From Unio delphinus (lineage: Eukaryota > Mollusca > Bivalvia > Unionida > Unionidae), in the NCBI GenBank assembly GCA_029339505.1, contig JAQISU010000119.1:2817001-2881000 (forward strand): a stretch of 64,000 nt of DNA, given 5' to 3'. The position numbers and the translations under genes are program-made. Positions 21,470 to 30,330 of this stretch are shown one piece after another. How positions within the stretch are numbered: position 1 is the first letter of the stretch; every line of letters begins with the position of its first letter. The notes below the pieces were generated by a model. It saw nothing but the letters and a program-made list of their open reading frames with translations, was not told where the DNA came from and searched no databases.

Positions 21470-22885
21470 ATGTTCAAAAAGTCACGTGATACAGCATTTG
21501 ATATAGACGCCCCAGTTGGCAAGGATGATTCTGTACGCGATTATCAATATTACGCCTATCATGCCATAGACCCAAATAGTCGATCAAGAATTGAACTTCA
21601 AGTCCATGATACCAGTAAATACTTTCTACCCGCTGAAGCGTTTATTGAAGTAGAAGGAGAAATTGTAACAGCTGCTGATACTCCTGCTGTACCAGCACCG
21701 TATCCAGCTGGTACTCAAGTCGGTTTTGTCAATAATGGTATTATGGCGTTATTTGAGAGTGCTAAATATCTCATTGATGGAAAAGAAATTGAGTCGATAG
21801 ATCGTGATGTTGATGTGGCTACAACAATAATAGGACTAGCGAGATATTCTGATGATTATACAAGATCAGCAGGACCTTCTATGATGTTTGCTAAGGATGT
21901 TAAAAATACCGCTGGAGGAAATCAATTTATTATAAGACCACCACAGAATAATGCTGGTGCTGCTAATGTTGATGTTGAAAATATGATTATAAACAACGAT
22001 CCTAATTTCAATCTAGGAGCTGCAACACGTATTTTAATGTTGGAAGGGCGGCGTAAATCATTTTCATGCGCGATTCCACTGCATCATATATTTGGATTCT
22101 GTAGAAACGTCAGAAAAGTTATCTACGGGGCGAAGCATACAGTATCGCTTGTACGAAAGAGTGATGATAATGACGCAATTTGGAGAATTCCAGCAGACAA
22201 TGCAACTCCCAATGCTGATGCCGGTAAAGTCAATTTAACAAAAATATCATTGTGGATGCCAGTGTTGACCCCAGCAATCACTGCAGAAGAACGATTACTA
22301 TCATTTATGGACCAAGGAGGAAAGTCGTTGTTGAGTTGGTTATCAGTGAGTACAGATGTATAGCAATCAAATATCAACGGGTTATTCACGTGGAATCTAG
22401 CATCAAAACAAGGTGTTTCTGCGCCACGTCATATATTTATTGCGTTACAGGATAACTCACGAGTTGGCAATCAACTCTTCAGCCATATGATATTTGATCA
22501 ATTAGGTGTGAAAGACGTCTCACTGAGAATAAACGGCCAACAGGAACCATCCGAGGATATACAACTTAATTACACAGAAAATCATATTGCACGAGTTTAT
22601 CATAGATTGTTGTCATTTATGGCACGTGATCTAAATGTGGATACTGGTTTGCAAATATCACAATATGATTTTAAAAATCTGTATCCGATCTATTACTTTT
22701 CACCGGAACATCTTGATTTGATGAGACAATCTGTTGTTGATATACATTTTAGAGCTAATCTGACTCGTCCTGGTGGTATTGCTAATTATAGAGCGGTTGC
22801 TGTCATTCTCAGTGATAAATCAATGCTACTTGAATGTGTTGGAGAAAGAATGAGAGTGGTAGATGCACAAGTAGAAAATCTTTGA
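21470..22885 (+). pseudogene. Double jelly-roll major capsid protein, copy B
   Basis: 472 codons in one frame with a single TAG at 22361-22363. The N-terminus AFDIDAPVGKDDSVRDYQYY and the blocks GFVNNGIMALFESAKYLIDG, SAGPSMMFAKD, AIPLHHIFGFCRNVRKVIYG and SLWMPVLTPAITAEERLLSF are conserved in copies C, E and F. Length, the central location among minor capsid genes, and the adjacent penton-like and protease genes fit the double jelly-roll capsid of Polinton-like viruses. Assignment to that fold rests on recognition of the family, not on structure. Homologous genes in this window were hit twice by other mobile elements (Maverick in C, retroelement in F). Confidence 0.8.
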
Positions 22886-22914
22886 AATTGTAAATGATTT
22901 AGAATCAATCTATT

Positions 22915-23429
22915 ATGTATAATATGTCATATAGTGTTATTAGTTTTGCGTTAACTCCTGGTCAAATGAAAACATTGCAATCAGAATCAGCTAAAAAATG
23001 TGGAACCACAATCACGCTGAAACCCAATCAAATAACTGGTGGTGTAAATAAATTATCACTGACAACTCGTAAAACAAAACATTTCAATGATGCACTAGTA
23101 GCAAAAAAAGGTGTTCAGATTACTCTTTCTGCGGCTGCTATCAAAAATATGATGAGAACAGGCGGTATATTCCCGTTGTTAGCTGAAATACCAGCATTGA
23201 TTGCAGCAGCAGCCCCAGCGGTAGCTAAAGCAGCAGCGTTAGGAGCCGTTGGTACTGCAGCAGGAATGGCACTAAAGAAGGCAACTGGACAAGGATATAA
23301 AAAAAGGGAAAGGGTCTAAGACTACCAGGAACCCCGTATTCATGGTACAGCGGAAAGGGTCTAAGACTACCAGGAACCCTGTATTCGTGGTACAGCGGAA
23401 GGGGTCTAAGACTACCAGGAACGGTTTAT
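22915..23429 (+). pseudogene. pX-like basic/hydrophobic minor virion protein with C-terminal repeats, copy B
   Basis: N-terminal half has two related segments of the type LTPGQMKTLQ...CGTTITLKPNQ and GVQITLSAAAIKNM, a repeat typical of small virion proteins in Polinton-like elements. Then comes an alanine-rich hydrophobic helix (PALIAAAAPAVAKAAALGAVGTAAGMALKKATG) and a basic tail. A one-base shift near 23300 moves the tail into another frame, where a 45-bp unit encoding GKGLRLPGTxYSWYS occurs three times before a stop at 23427-23429. Copy C has two shorter GLRLPGT / LRIPGT repeats. Role probably as a membrane-active or DNA-condensing capsid component; inferred only. Confidence 0.6.
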
Positions 23430-23452
23430 TAATTGAGGAACCTATGGTTCCT

Positions 23453-23878
23453 ATGTCCAATTTTGATTTAATGGATGCTGCTAAAAAACTAGCCATTAAA
23501 AACTTCAGAGGTGTTTTTATGAAAGATCAATTACCACATCAACCAAACAAAACTGAAACAGGAATCATTAATCTCGATAACAGCACCGGACCTGGAACTC
23601 ACTGGGTTGCGTACGCTATTGATCCACGTGGGATTGTCTATTTTGATTCATATGGATTAGCCCCGACAAAAGAGTTTATGCGTTATATAAAAAATTTTCC
23701 AATGAAGACTTGGTATTCTACGCTACCAACACAACAAATCAATGACCCACCAATATGAGGCAGTGAAGTATTAAATGTCCTTAACGCTATTTCAGCATCT
23801 AGAAAACCGCCACATGTTGTTGTAAATGACTACACTAGTAGTCGCTGGCAACGACGAAGTCGTCAACAACGATTTTAG
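23453..23878 (+). pseudogene. Adenain-type (C5) virion protease, copy B, catalytic Cys replaced by stop
   Basis: Start taken at MSNFDLMDAA, as in copy F. The catalytic His lies in GTHWVAYA and the Asp in YFDSYGLA. The catalytic Cys context in copies C and F is PLICG/PPICG, but here the Cys codon reads TGA at 23757-23759, in frame with the rest (to 23878). The gene would mature pVI-like and other precursor virion proteins. Located after the pX-like gene and 20 bp before the fibre-like gene. Confidence 0.88.
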
Positions 23879-23898
23879 AGAAAGAGTTTTACAATATC

Positions 23899-24756
23899 AT
23901 GATCGATATTTGGGGAAGACCTCTGAAACCCAAACCCGATGACACTGCAACACATGATTCTATCAAGGATATAAAAAAAATAATTGAAGATGAAATCGCT
24001 GAGACGTTAAATTTAACAAGTGTTGACCCGAATGAAATAGTTGTATTTCAAGACAAACAGGGTAAATTGAAAACTAGTGATGTGTCGTTGGATGATATTT
24101 TGGTTAAACAACAAAACGCAATCGAGAATACTATCGCGTTATTTTCCGATCAGGGTAAATTGAAATCGGGCGTACTTTTTTCGACGATTACAGATCGATT
24201 TAAAACTCTCAACGATGAATTAAAAAATTATGTGTTGGAACTAGCAGCACTTCAATCTAAAACTGAAGAACACGGAAAACAGTTTTCAAATTTTCGAAGA
24301 AATATCGTGGATAAATTTATTGGAACCCCGTTAGATAAAATTGAAATAAAACTCCCTGATATTAAAAAATCCATCGATGAGACGAAAACTTTCATCGAAG
24401 CCATCAAAAATGATTTTTCGAGGATGATAACAGTCATTGAAAAAACAAAAATCCCTCATGAGAAAACCAATAACGTAGTATACACAATCCAACACGGATC
24501 ATTTGAGTGGACACCTACAAACAACAAATTAGATATCACTGCAACCGTCAAGGGTATTTATCGATTAACACTAGTAACACCATTGACTCAACTTAATATT
24601 TCATCGTCCAGTTCATCCGGGGTCAATAATACGATTTCAACGATCATCGACAAGAATACAACTGAAAAGTTCACGATAACATCTACTGATAAAAATTTAG
24701 TTAGGGTTTCAACAACATGGTATGTGGAATTCGTAGCGGATTTAAGTAAATCGTAA
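23899..24756 (+). CDS. Fibre/spike-like trimeric protein candidate, copy B
   Basis: 285 residues, intact, starting MIDIWGRPLK as in copies C and F. N-terminal conserved segment IKKIIEDEIAETLNL...DPNEIVVFQ, then a long heptad-rich region (about residues 60-185), then a C-terminal ~90-residue beta-rich, Ser/Thr-rich domain (VVYTIQHGSFEWTPT...ISSSSSSG). This tail-shaft-head architecture is that of capsid fibres. The shaft length differs strongly between copies (C ~similar, F ~140 residues longer). Receptor-binding function is inferred from architecture alone. Confidence 0.6.
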   Translation: MIDIWGRPLKPKPDDTATHDSIKDIKKIIEDEIAETLNLTSVDPNEIVVFQDKQGKLKTSDVSLDDILVKQQNAIENTIALFSDQGKLKSGVLFSTITDRFKTLNDELKNYVLELAALQSKTEEHGKQFSNFRRNIVDKFIGTPLDKIEIKLPDIKKSIDETKTFIEAIKNDFSRMITVIEKTKIPHEKTNNVVYTIQHGSFEWTPTNNKLDITATVKGIYRLTLVTPLTQLNISSSSSSGVNNTISTIIDKNTTEKFTITSTDKNLVRVSTTWYVEFVADLSKS

Positions 24757-24759
24757 TTG

Positions 24760-24775
24760 AAAACGCTAGCGTTTT
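24760..24775. promoter_or_regulatory. Intergenic palindrome AAAACGCTAGCGTTTT
   Basis: Second perfect copy of the palindrome at 21411-21426, starting 3 nt after the fibre-like stop and 11 bp before the next ATG. Confidence 0.6.
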
Positions 24776-24785
24776 TAAAATAAAA

Positions 24786-25285
24786 ATGATTTCATCATCG
24801 CAATATCGTTATGATCAGGTCAGAGAATTTCAAACTAGACTCAAAACCCTGTCTGAGGAGTATGCAATGAAAATTAAAAAATATCGCAGGAGAATTACCG
24901 CAATTGATGTTACCGTGTATTCAGTGAGTGGTGTAATCACAGGAGCTGGTATTATACTATCCTCGGTAACTATGATGGCTCCGATAGCTGTTCCGATTTG
25001 CATTTCTGCGGCAACAACAATCGCGGGAATAATTTCAATAATAACAAAAAAAAATATCATCATGCAGTTAACGGAAACTACAAGACTACATAATTCAATT
25101 TAATGTTGTGTCCACTGCATGCTCGCAATTATCCTCATTGATATCGTCATCTCTCGATGATACAATTATATCAGAGAGTGAGTTTTCAGCGATGGTAGAT
25201 ATATATGATTCTGCGATGTCAAAATTAGAAATACAAAAACATGAGTATAATAACAATGACAACACCGATGGAATCAGAAAACACA
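24786..25285 (+). pseudogene. Two-helix membrane protein with C-terminal helical domain, copy B
   Basis: The first frame (to 25103) has an N-terminal charged helix and two adjacent hydrophobic segments (VYSVSGVITGAGIILSSVTMM and VPICISAATTIAGIISII). A second frame from about 25105 encodes CSQLSSLISSSL...ISESEFSAMVDIYDSAMSKLE, matching the helical C-terminal domain seen in this family of Polinton-like membrane proteins, so a frameshift near 25100 has split it. Virion or assembly membrane protein by analogy with other viruses of this class. Confidence 0.55.
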
Positions 25286-25430
25286 AACCCGAAAACCAGA
25301 ATGATCTCAATAGCCTCAACGATATCAGATAGTGAGTTCTCAGTGATGGTACGTGTCTATGATTCCGCAGTATCAAAATTAGAAATACATCATGAGTATA
25401 GCAACGATGACAACACAGATGGAATTACTT
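25160..25430. repeat. ~155-bp tandem duplication spanning membrane-gene end and penton-gene start
   Basis: The block with ATATCAGA(G/T)AGTGAGTT, GATTC(T/C)GC...TCAAAATTAGAAATAC and CATGAGTATA(A/G)CAA starts near 25167 and again near 25322. Each copy supplies a potential penton-gene start (25241 and 25392). Copy C has only one version, so this is specific to B. Confidence 0.8.
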
Positions 25431-26758
25431 CAACAAATAGTGGAGAACACGAACCCAGTACAAACCAGCATGATATCAATAACCTCAACGAATCCAGAAT
25501 TCAGTGTGAATTTCCCCTCTCCGGTCCCAGTGAAGGAGATAGCGCTAGCAAAATTACGAGTATACCATAGTTGGCCTAATATCAGATCAAAATCATTTGG
25601 TGGTCAACAACCCAATAATTCCCTGGTATTTGCAAATAAGAATAAAGACGACGGTACCCCAGACTGGAATGTTGTTTCCATACCAACCGGATCATACCAA
25701 ATCGAACAAATCAATAATGAATTCGCGCGTAGAATAAAATCGATTACTGGAAAAGAATCGAAAATAGCTATAACGGTTCATGAGCCAACACTATCATCTG
25801 CCATTGAAATAAGCACAGAAGGATACGTGGTAGATATCTATCAAAGCTCAATAAGGACCGTACTGGGATGGCCTGAATTACCACCAGAGGGGAAAACCGT
25901 TAATTTACCAGAACCACACAAAAGTGATTATATCACAGACAGGATTAAATCTGATAATCCAGTAAAGAGTTATAGCGATTATGACAAATTGAATTTTTTT
26001 CTTGAAACGATACATACCGTCACTAATAAAAGATACTACTCACTTCTACAGAGTAAAACTACTGAAAATTTCACAGCGTTCAATAACGATATTTCGTTAT
26101 TGTTAATATCCCTTAAATCCGGTACTCTCACCCGAGATGAATTTATCAGCGTCGTAGAAACATGTAACAAAATCATCAATGACATGGAAACATTTCATTC
26201 ACAAATTATTCAGGGTATATTAGATGACAGTAATCCTGAAACAAGAACATTTTTGCAGAAGGCAAGGGCATCCCCGTCAAAGATATTCCGACATTCAAAC
26301 TACCAGGATATAACGTACCAGAACTAAAAAAACTTCTCAATGATGCCATCGATGTCAGTTTTAAAATAATTCATGAGACGTGGAAAAAAGCAACATCACA
26401 GGAAATAAAAATCCTGAAACACAATAATGACCCAGACGGTGGCGGCAGGCATATTGCTCCGTTCAATGTGAATATTTCATCGGTGATAGCGATCAATTTA
26501 GTATGCGATGTTATTGAGGGAAACTATCAAATAAATCTAGAACGATCAAATCAAGCTCAGCAGGGATATATTTTGTATTCATTTGCACCAACAGCTCCTC
26601 CAGGGTTTCTAATTATTGAATCCCCGGTGAATCCAGTCTATATGCGATGTCATAATAATTCATTAACCAGAATTAATTTCAAACTCACTGACCAGTCTAA
26701 TAATCTGATTGATTTACAAGAGGAGGTTCTACAAATTAGTCTGTTTGTAAAATCGTAA
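25392..26758 (+). pseudogene. Penton-like minor capsid protein, copy B
   Basis: Start at ATG 25392 (second of the duplicated starts). The N-terminal domain (NPEFSVNFPSPVPVKEIALAKLRVYHSWPNI, GSYQIEQINNEF, IRTVLGWPELP) parallels the Maverick penton at 34885-35814 in its order of elements. The middle is helical. The C-terminal domain (NVNISSVIAINLVCDV...APPGFLII) is in a different frame after a shift near 26255. Copies C and F show the same two-part organisation. A penton/vertex role is inferred by homology of layout to Polinton minor capsid genes. Confidence 0.65.
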
Positions 26759-26762
26759 AGGG

Positions 26763-27087
26763 ATTTTCGTCTACACCACATGGATTTATAACAATACATT
26801 TACATGACCCTAGGACACGATATCGTATCGGACTGGATCAAATATTCGGTTGAAATCGAATTTCAACAAAGGATTTTCATCGATGCAGATTGATTTCATT
26901 GATTTTTTCATAATTTTTTGCCTGATTTCATTGATTTTTTTTGGACTGATTTCATTGATTTCATTGATTTTTCATTTGATCCTAATCCATGAAAACTTGT
27001 ATCTGATTCACCACATCTTGGCCTTAGAAGCCTGATTTCATTGAAAACTTGTTTAAAAACGTTGTAGGATTTGCCCCCTCTGCTGCT
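26763..27087. repeat. Right terminal repeat of copy B, including an ATPase 3' fragment
   Basis: 26763-26853 duplicates the last ~90 bp of the ATPase gene (CATGGATTTATAACAAT ... GGATCAAATATTCGG). The rest, to 27087, resembles the terminal repeat of copy A (TTTCATTGATTT words, ending CCCCCTCTGCTGCT). With 11553-11880 it makes a long, diverged terminal inverted repeat. Confidence 0.75.
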
Positions 27088-27091
27088 TTAG

Positions 27092-27322
27092 TTGTCCTGG
27101 TAATATTCTCAGTGATATAGCACGATTAGAAGTTCTCACATCAGGGAAACGAGCTTGAAATAACTCTCCAGAAATAATTAATGAAGCAGCTGATGTTTGA
27201 AGGCGGTTATTTCAAGATGGTATCATGGATATCAAAACATATCGAGATTTCATCGATGAGTTAGTTGAGTATCATGGTTATCACAGTGACCAATCAGCCA
27301 TAATCGACGATATGATATAATC
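27092..27322 (+). pseudogene. C-terminal remnant of the 320-aa gene, copy C
   Basis: Matches the last ~65 codons of 19988-20950 with two in-frame stops. It begins 4 bp after the right end of copy B, marking resumption of copy C. Confidence 0.75.
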
Positions 27323-27709
27323 AATCATCGCTGTTGAACAATAATGACAATAGTTTAGACCATTAACACAGAAAGGCACATACGAATATGGTGAATAATA
27401 TTCTGTATAGTCATCCCAGTTATGTATTTTTGCTTCATATTCACCGTATTCAAAATTTACAACATAAATTAATAAACTAGATAAAATATCTATGAATTTG
27501 TTTTATCATCACGGGACATATACTAATATGTACGTGCATAATCTTTTTGATTTTTATCTAATAAAAAAATATCATTGTTTGCTAGTGGACCATACCATTT
27601 CTTCGCACATAAAAACCTAATCGTGTATAATATCTAGTATGTGGTTTATACATGATAATTCCCCATTGTATCATCGTTTACAATATTACATAAATATCAT
27701 TTAAATAAG
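27323..27709. other. AT-rich intergenic region, copy C
   Basis: About 390 bp without an open frame. The equivalent gap in B is only 42 bp, so this is inserted or expanded sequence. A TTTACAATATTACATAAATAT stretch just before 27710 recalls the TTTTACAATTG motif at the same boundary in B. Confidence 0.5.
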
Positions 27710-28186
27710 ATGATCATACACTACAACCATGATAAACCAACCAGTGTCTGTGTAGTAAACTCACAATTGCCTGATTATAGAGCATACTATGGTGATGGTC
27801 TCGGTGATACCATTGCAGGGTTATTTGCAAGAAAAGCTCCAAAAGTGGTGCCGTTGGCAAAACAATTATCAATGAAAACCATTGATCTTATTCGGGATAA
27901 GGGTATTCGCGCTGTTGGGGATCTTGACGGGAAGGTGTATTCAGCAGTTAATCATAAACTAACATCGCTAGTTTGGCCGCGAAGGAAACCACTAGCGACT
28001 TTGTCACCGATGACTTCGTCATTGGGACCACTACCATCCACACAAGACATGCCTACAAGTGTTAGTAAAATAATAAATAACGCAGTAGAACAGAAATTAG
28101 CGTCGCTGGTGACCAGCGCTCAGGATAACATTACCGCAAATATGATAGCGGGAAGTGGCTTACGACGAGGCCGTCGACGACAATGA
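27710..28186 (+). CDS. Adenovirus pVI-like minor capsid candidate, copy C
   Basis: 158 residues, no lesion visible, the longest version in the window. MIIHYNHDKPTSVCVVNS leader, YYGDGLGDTIAGLFARKAP, an amphipathic region, a proline/serine linker, PSTQDMPTSVSKIINNAV and a terminal MIAGSGLRRGRRRQ. The basic C-terminus and the GLG segment followed by an amphipathic helix resemble protein VI/pX-type precursors. Followed 25 bp later by the capsid gene. It survives intact although flanking copy C genes are broken, perhaps because it is short. Confidence 0.6.
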   Translation: MIIHYNHDKPTSVCVVNSQLPDYRAYYGDGLGDTIAGLFARKAPKVVPLAKQLSMKTIDLIRDKGIRAVGDLDGKVYSAVNHKLTSLVWPRRKPLATLSPMTSSLGPLPSTQDMPTSVSKIINNAVEQKLASLVTSAQDNITANMIAGSGLRRGRRRQ

Positions 28187-28211
28187 TTTAGATCTACAAA
28201 TATATAATAAA

Positions 28212-28365
28212 ATGTTCAAACGGTTACCTGATACAGCGTATGATATGGACGCCCCAGTGCTCAAGGATGATTCTGTCCGCGATCATCAATGTTATGCCTA
28301 TCACGCAATACAACCGAATCTTCGATCAAGAATTGAACTTCAAGTTCATGATACCAGCAAATGTT
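28212..28365 (+). pseudogene. 5' end of major capsid gene, copy C, cut by the Maverick
   Basis: Starts MFKRLPDTAYDMDAPVLKDDSVRDH, homologous to the copy B capsid start, and runs to RIELQVHDTSK. Its coding sequence resumes at 49113 after the 20.7-kb insertion, with AATGTT present on both sides. Confidence 0.88.
28360..28365. repeat. Target site duplication AATGTT, left
   Basis: Identical hexamer at 49113-49118. With one copy removed, the flanks line up with the uninterrupted capsid gene of copy B at about 21616-21630. Six bp is the expected Polinton duplication length. Confidence 0.9.
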
Positions 28366-28769
28366 AGTAGTAATAGGGGATACTCTAGCGACAATGGAAA
28401 ATCCAGTCAAAAAGGGCTTGGGAACATCTAGCGACAAGGGGAATTTAACATGGGGGACTATCTAGCGACAAGGGGAATTTAACATGGGAACTATTTGGGA
28501 CTATCTAGCGACAAGGGAAATTGAACATGGTGGGACTATCTAGCGACAAGGGAAATTTAACATGGGAACTATTTGGGCCTATCTAGCGACAAGGGAAATT
28601 GAACATGGTGGGACTATCTAGCGTCAAGGGGAATTGAACATGGGAATTATTTGGGTCTATCTAGCGTCAAGGGACATGGAACAGCGTGGGTCTATATAGA
28701 GACATGGGAAAAAAAGGGTGGCAATGAAAGCTACTATCTTTTCGAGACTTATGAGTGGCCCTGAAAAGA
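28366..28769. repeat. Left terminal inverted repeat of the Maverick, with internal ~33-40-bp repeats
   Basis: Near-identical inverse of 48709-49112. About eight copies of a unit built on CTATCTAGCG(A/T)CAAGGG plus AATT(T/G)AACATGG fill it. The inner end stops inside the histone-type stem-loop of the adjacent gene, so both terminal genes take most of their 3' stem-loop region from the repeat. Confidence 0.95.
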
Positions 28770-28772
28770 GCC
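28757..28772 (-). terminator. Histone-mRNA-type 3' stem-loop, SL1
   Basis: On the minus strand GGCTCTTTTCAGGGCC: 6-bp stem, UUUC loop, then ACTCATAAG and CTCGAAAAGATAG, as a histone downstream element would be placed. Starts 20 nt after the stop of the gene at 28793. Confidence 0.8.
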
Positions 28773-28792
28773 TTTGGATATTTCTTCTTCTT

Positions 28793-29365
28793 TTATTTTC
28801 TGCCATTGTTCCACCACCTTTTGATTTCACCAATGATTCCCGTTTTCTTCTTCTTTTCTTCTTCGGGAATCCAGTCAGGATGTCCCATAGCTCTAAACTT
28901 TTCCTGAACTCTCATCCATCTTAGATTGAGTAGATCAAAGTCTTCTTTTGTCTTTTTGTTCTTTTTTTCCTTTCTCTCCTTAGACCAGTTTTCTTTAATC
29001 TGGATCACCTGTTCTTCCATCACCATTCTCATCATTGCTTCTGCTTTCTTTAGCCTGTCTAGACCCCACTTCACATATTCCCACTCTATCAGATGTAATG
29101 TTTCTTCTAGAAAACACCTGACTTTGATGACATGATCAAGTGCTTGCTTCAAGTCCCATATTCTTATATATTTTCTTTTAATACGTCTTCTTAATTTCTG
29201 GTCTTCCTCCTCTATCATACCTTCTAATAAATCTCTTGCTAATTTCAGTTGGCTTACAAAGCCATGGTTACTCTGAAATTCTTCCTCAAGTCTTTCCACT
29301 TGATATTCTGCATCAAGGATCCCAAACCAGCTGTCTCGGAGTTGGATAAACAATTCAAAATTCAT
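28793..29365 (-). CDS. Terminal gene 1: coiled-coil protein, unknown function
   Basis: 190 residues from the ATG (MNFELFIQLRDSW) that lies ~45 bp downstream of a TATA box. The open frame extends upstream to 29446, but that part lies across the promoter. Highly helical and charged, with heptad-like segments (AEYQVERLEEEFQ, LARDLLEGMIEEEDQKLRRRIKRKY), and a Trp-rich C-terminus (IKRWWNNGRK). No known domain recognised. Nearest gene to the left terminus; ends in SL1. Monocistronic layout shared with the next two genes, with which it also shares promoter sequence. Confidence 0.65.
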   Translation of the reverse strand: MNFELFIQLRDSWFGILDAEYQVERLEEEFQSNHGFVSQLKLARDLLEGMIEEEDQKLRRRIKRKYIRIWDLKQALDHVIKVRCFLEETLHLIEWEYVKWGLDRLKKAEAMMRMVMEEQVIQIKENWSKERKEKKNKKTKEDFDLLNLRWMRVQEKFRAMGHPDWIPEEEKKKKTGIIGEIKRWWNNGRK

Positions 29366-29410
29366 CTTGATGTGTTCAAAATTGAATGGCTCCAAGGACC
29401 GAAGATTGCG

Positions 29411-29448
29411 TATATATATCTTAAGCACGGACGTGAAAGTAAACACCC
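29411..29448 (-). promoter_or_regulatory. Shared terminal-gene promoter, copy 1
   Basis: Minus strand: GGGGGTGTTTACTTTCACGT, then CCGTGCTTAAG and a TATATATA box at 29411-29418. Same order as at 30871-30910 and 31716-31755, somewhat diverged. Confidence 0.65.
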
Positions 29449-29484
29449 CCTACATTCACTTGTCATATTAGATACTATTCACAA

Positions 29485-30195
29485 ATCCTATTATATACTA
29501 TCCAAAATCACACCCTATACTAACCAAACACACGGGGAAGCAGCCAAAACAAACCCTACTATATACTATCCAAAATCACACCCTATACTAACCACACACG
29601 GGGAATCAGTCAAAACACACCCTATTATATACTATCCAAAATCACACCCTATACTAACCACACACACGGGGAAGCAGCCAAAACACACCCTATTATATAC
29701 TATCCAAAATCACACCCTATACTAACCACACACACGGGGAAGCAGCCAAAACAAACCATACTATATACTATCCAAAATCACACCCTATACTAACCACACA
29801 CACGGGGAAGCAGCCAAAACACACCCTATCATATACTATCCAAAATCACACCCTATACTAACAACACACACACTGGGAAGCAGCCAAAACAATCCCTATT
29901 ATATACTATCCAAAATCACACCCTATACTAACCACACACGGGGAAGCAGCCAAAACACACCCTATTATATACTATCCAAAATCACACCCTATACTAACCA
30001 CACACACGGGGAAGCAGCCAAAACAAACCCTACTATATACTATCCAAAATCACACCCTATACTAACCACACACACGGGGAAGCAGCCAAAACAATCCCTA
30101 CTATATACTATCCAAAATCACACCCTATACTAACCACACACGGGGAAGCAGCCAAAACAAACCCTACTATATACTATCCAAAATCACACCATATA
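29485..30195. repeat. Minisatellite, ~11 copies of a 66-70-bp unit
   Basis: Unit contains TATACTATCCAAAATCACACC, CTATACTAACCACACACAC and GGGGAAGCAGCC. Spacing between GGGG positions is 66, 68, 68. It lies between terminal genes 1 and 2, in the upstream region of gene 1. A 158-aa plus-strand frame over its start is an artefact. Confidence 0.95.
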
Positions 30196-30287
30196 CCATC
30201 TAAATAGAGTCAGTGTTTATAATCACACTACTCCTCTCTCACACCCATTGGCAATTGACATAGTATTTCTTTTCTTGTTATTTGGGT

Positions 30288-30303
30288 AGCCCTGAGAAGG
30301 GCT
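30288..30303 (-). terminator. Histone-mRNA-type 3' stem-loop, SL2
   Basis: Minus strand AGCCCTTCTCAGGGCT, 6-bp stem with loop UCUC, immediately followed by ACCCAAAT, the canonical histone flank, and AAGAAAAGAAATAC. A 21-bp block downstream (30254-30274) is identical to one downstream of SL4 (47492-47512). Confidence 0.85.
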
Positions 30304-30330
30304 GTTTTTAAAACTTCAAATTGCACCTGG

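Larger units (their letters stand above)
11553..27087 (+). mobile_element. Polinton-like virus copy B, both termini present
   Basis: 15,535 bp from AGCAGCAGAGAGTGTGAAC to CCCCCTCTGCTGCT. It carries every gene type of this family: ATPase, Zn-ribbon/PLA2, integrase, PolB-helicase-HNH, 126-aa, homing HNH, 132-aa, 320-aa, pVI-like, major capsid, pX-like, protease, fibre-like, membrane and penton-like. The left arm (ATPase minus, PLA2 and integrase plus, replication minus) and the right capsid arm (all plus) give a clean two-module layout. The flanking hexamers (TTGAAG left, TTAGTT right) do not match. The host genes either side (132-aa, 320-aa) are not contiguous either, so the insertion site has been rearranged. 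Numerous nonsense mutations make B non-functional. Confidence 0.8.

Noticed and set aside
28380..28720. CRISPR-like short repeats
   Set aside because: Repeated TCTAGCGACAAGGG words are part of the terminal inverted repeat and are mirrored at the other end.
29249..29725. 158-aa plus-strand protein with repeats
   Set aside because: Antisense to terminal gene 1 and extended only by the minisatellite.
29485..30195. CRISPR-like array
   Set aside because: Units are directly abutting with no unique spacers, in a eukaryotic element; ordinary minisatellite.
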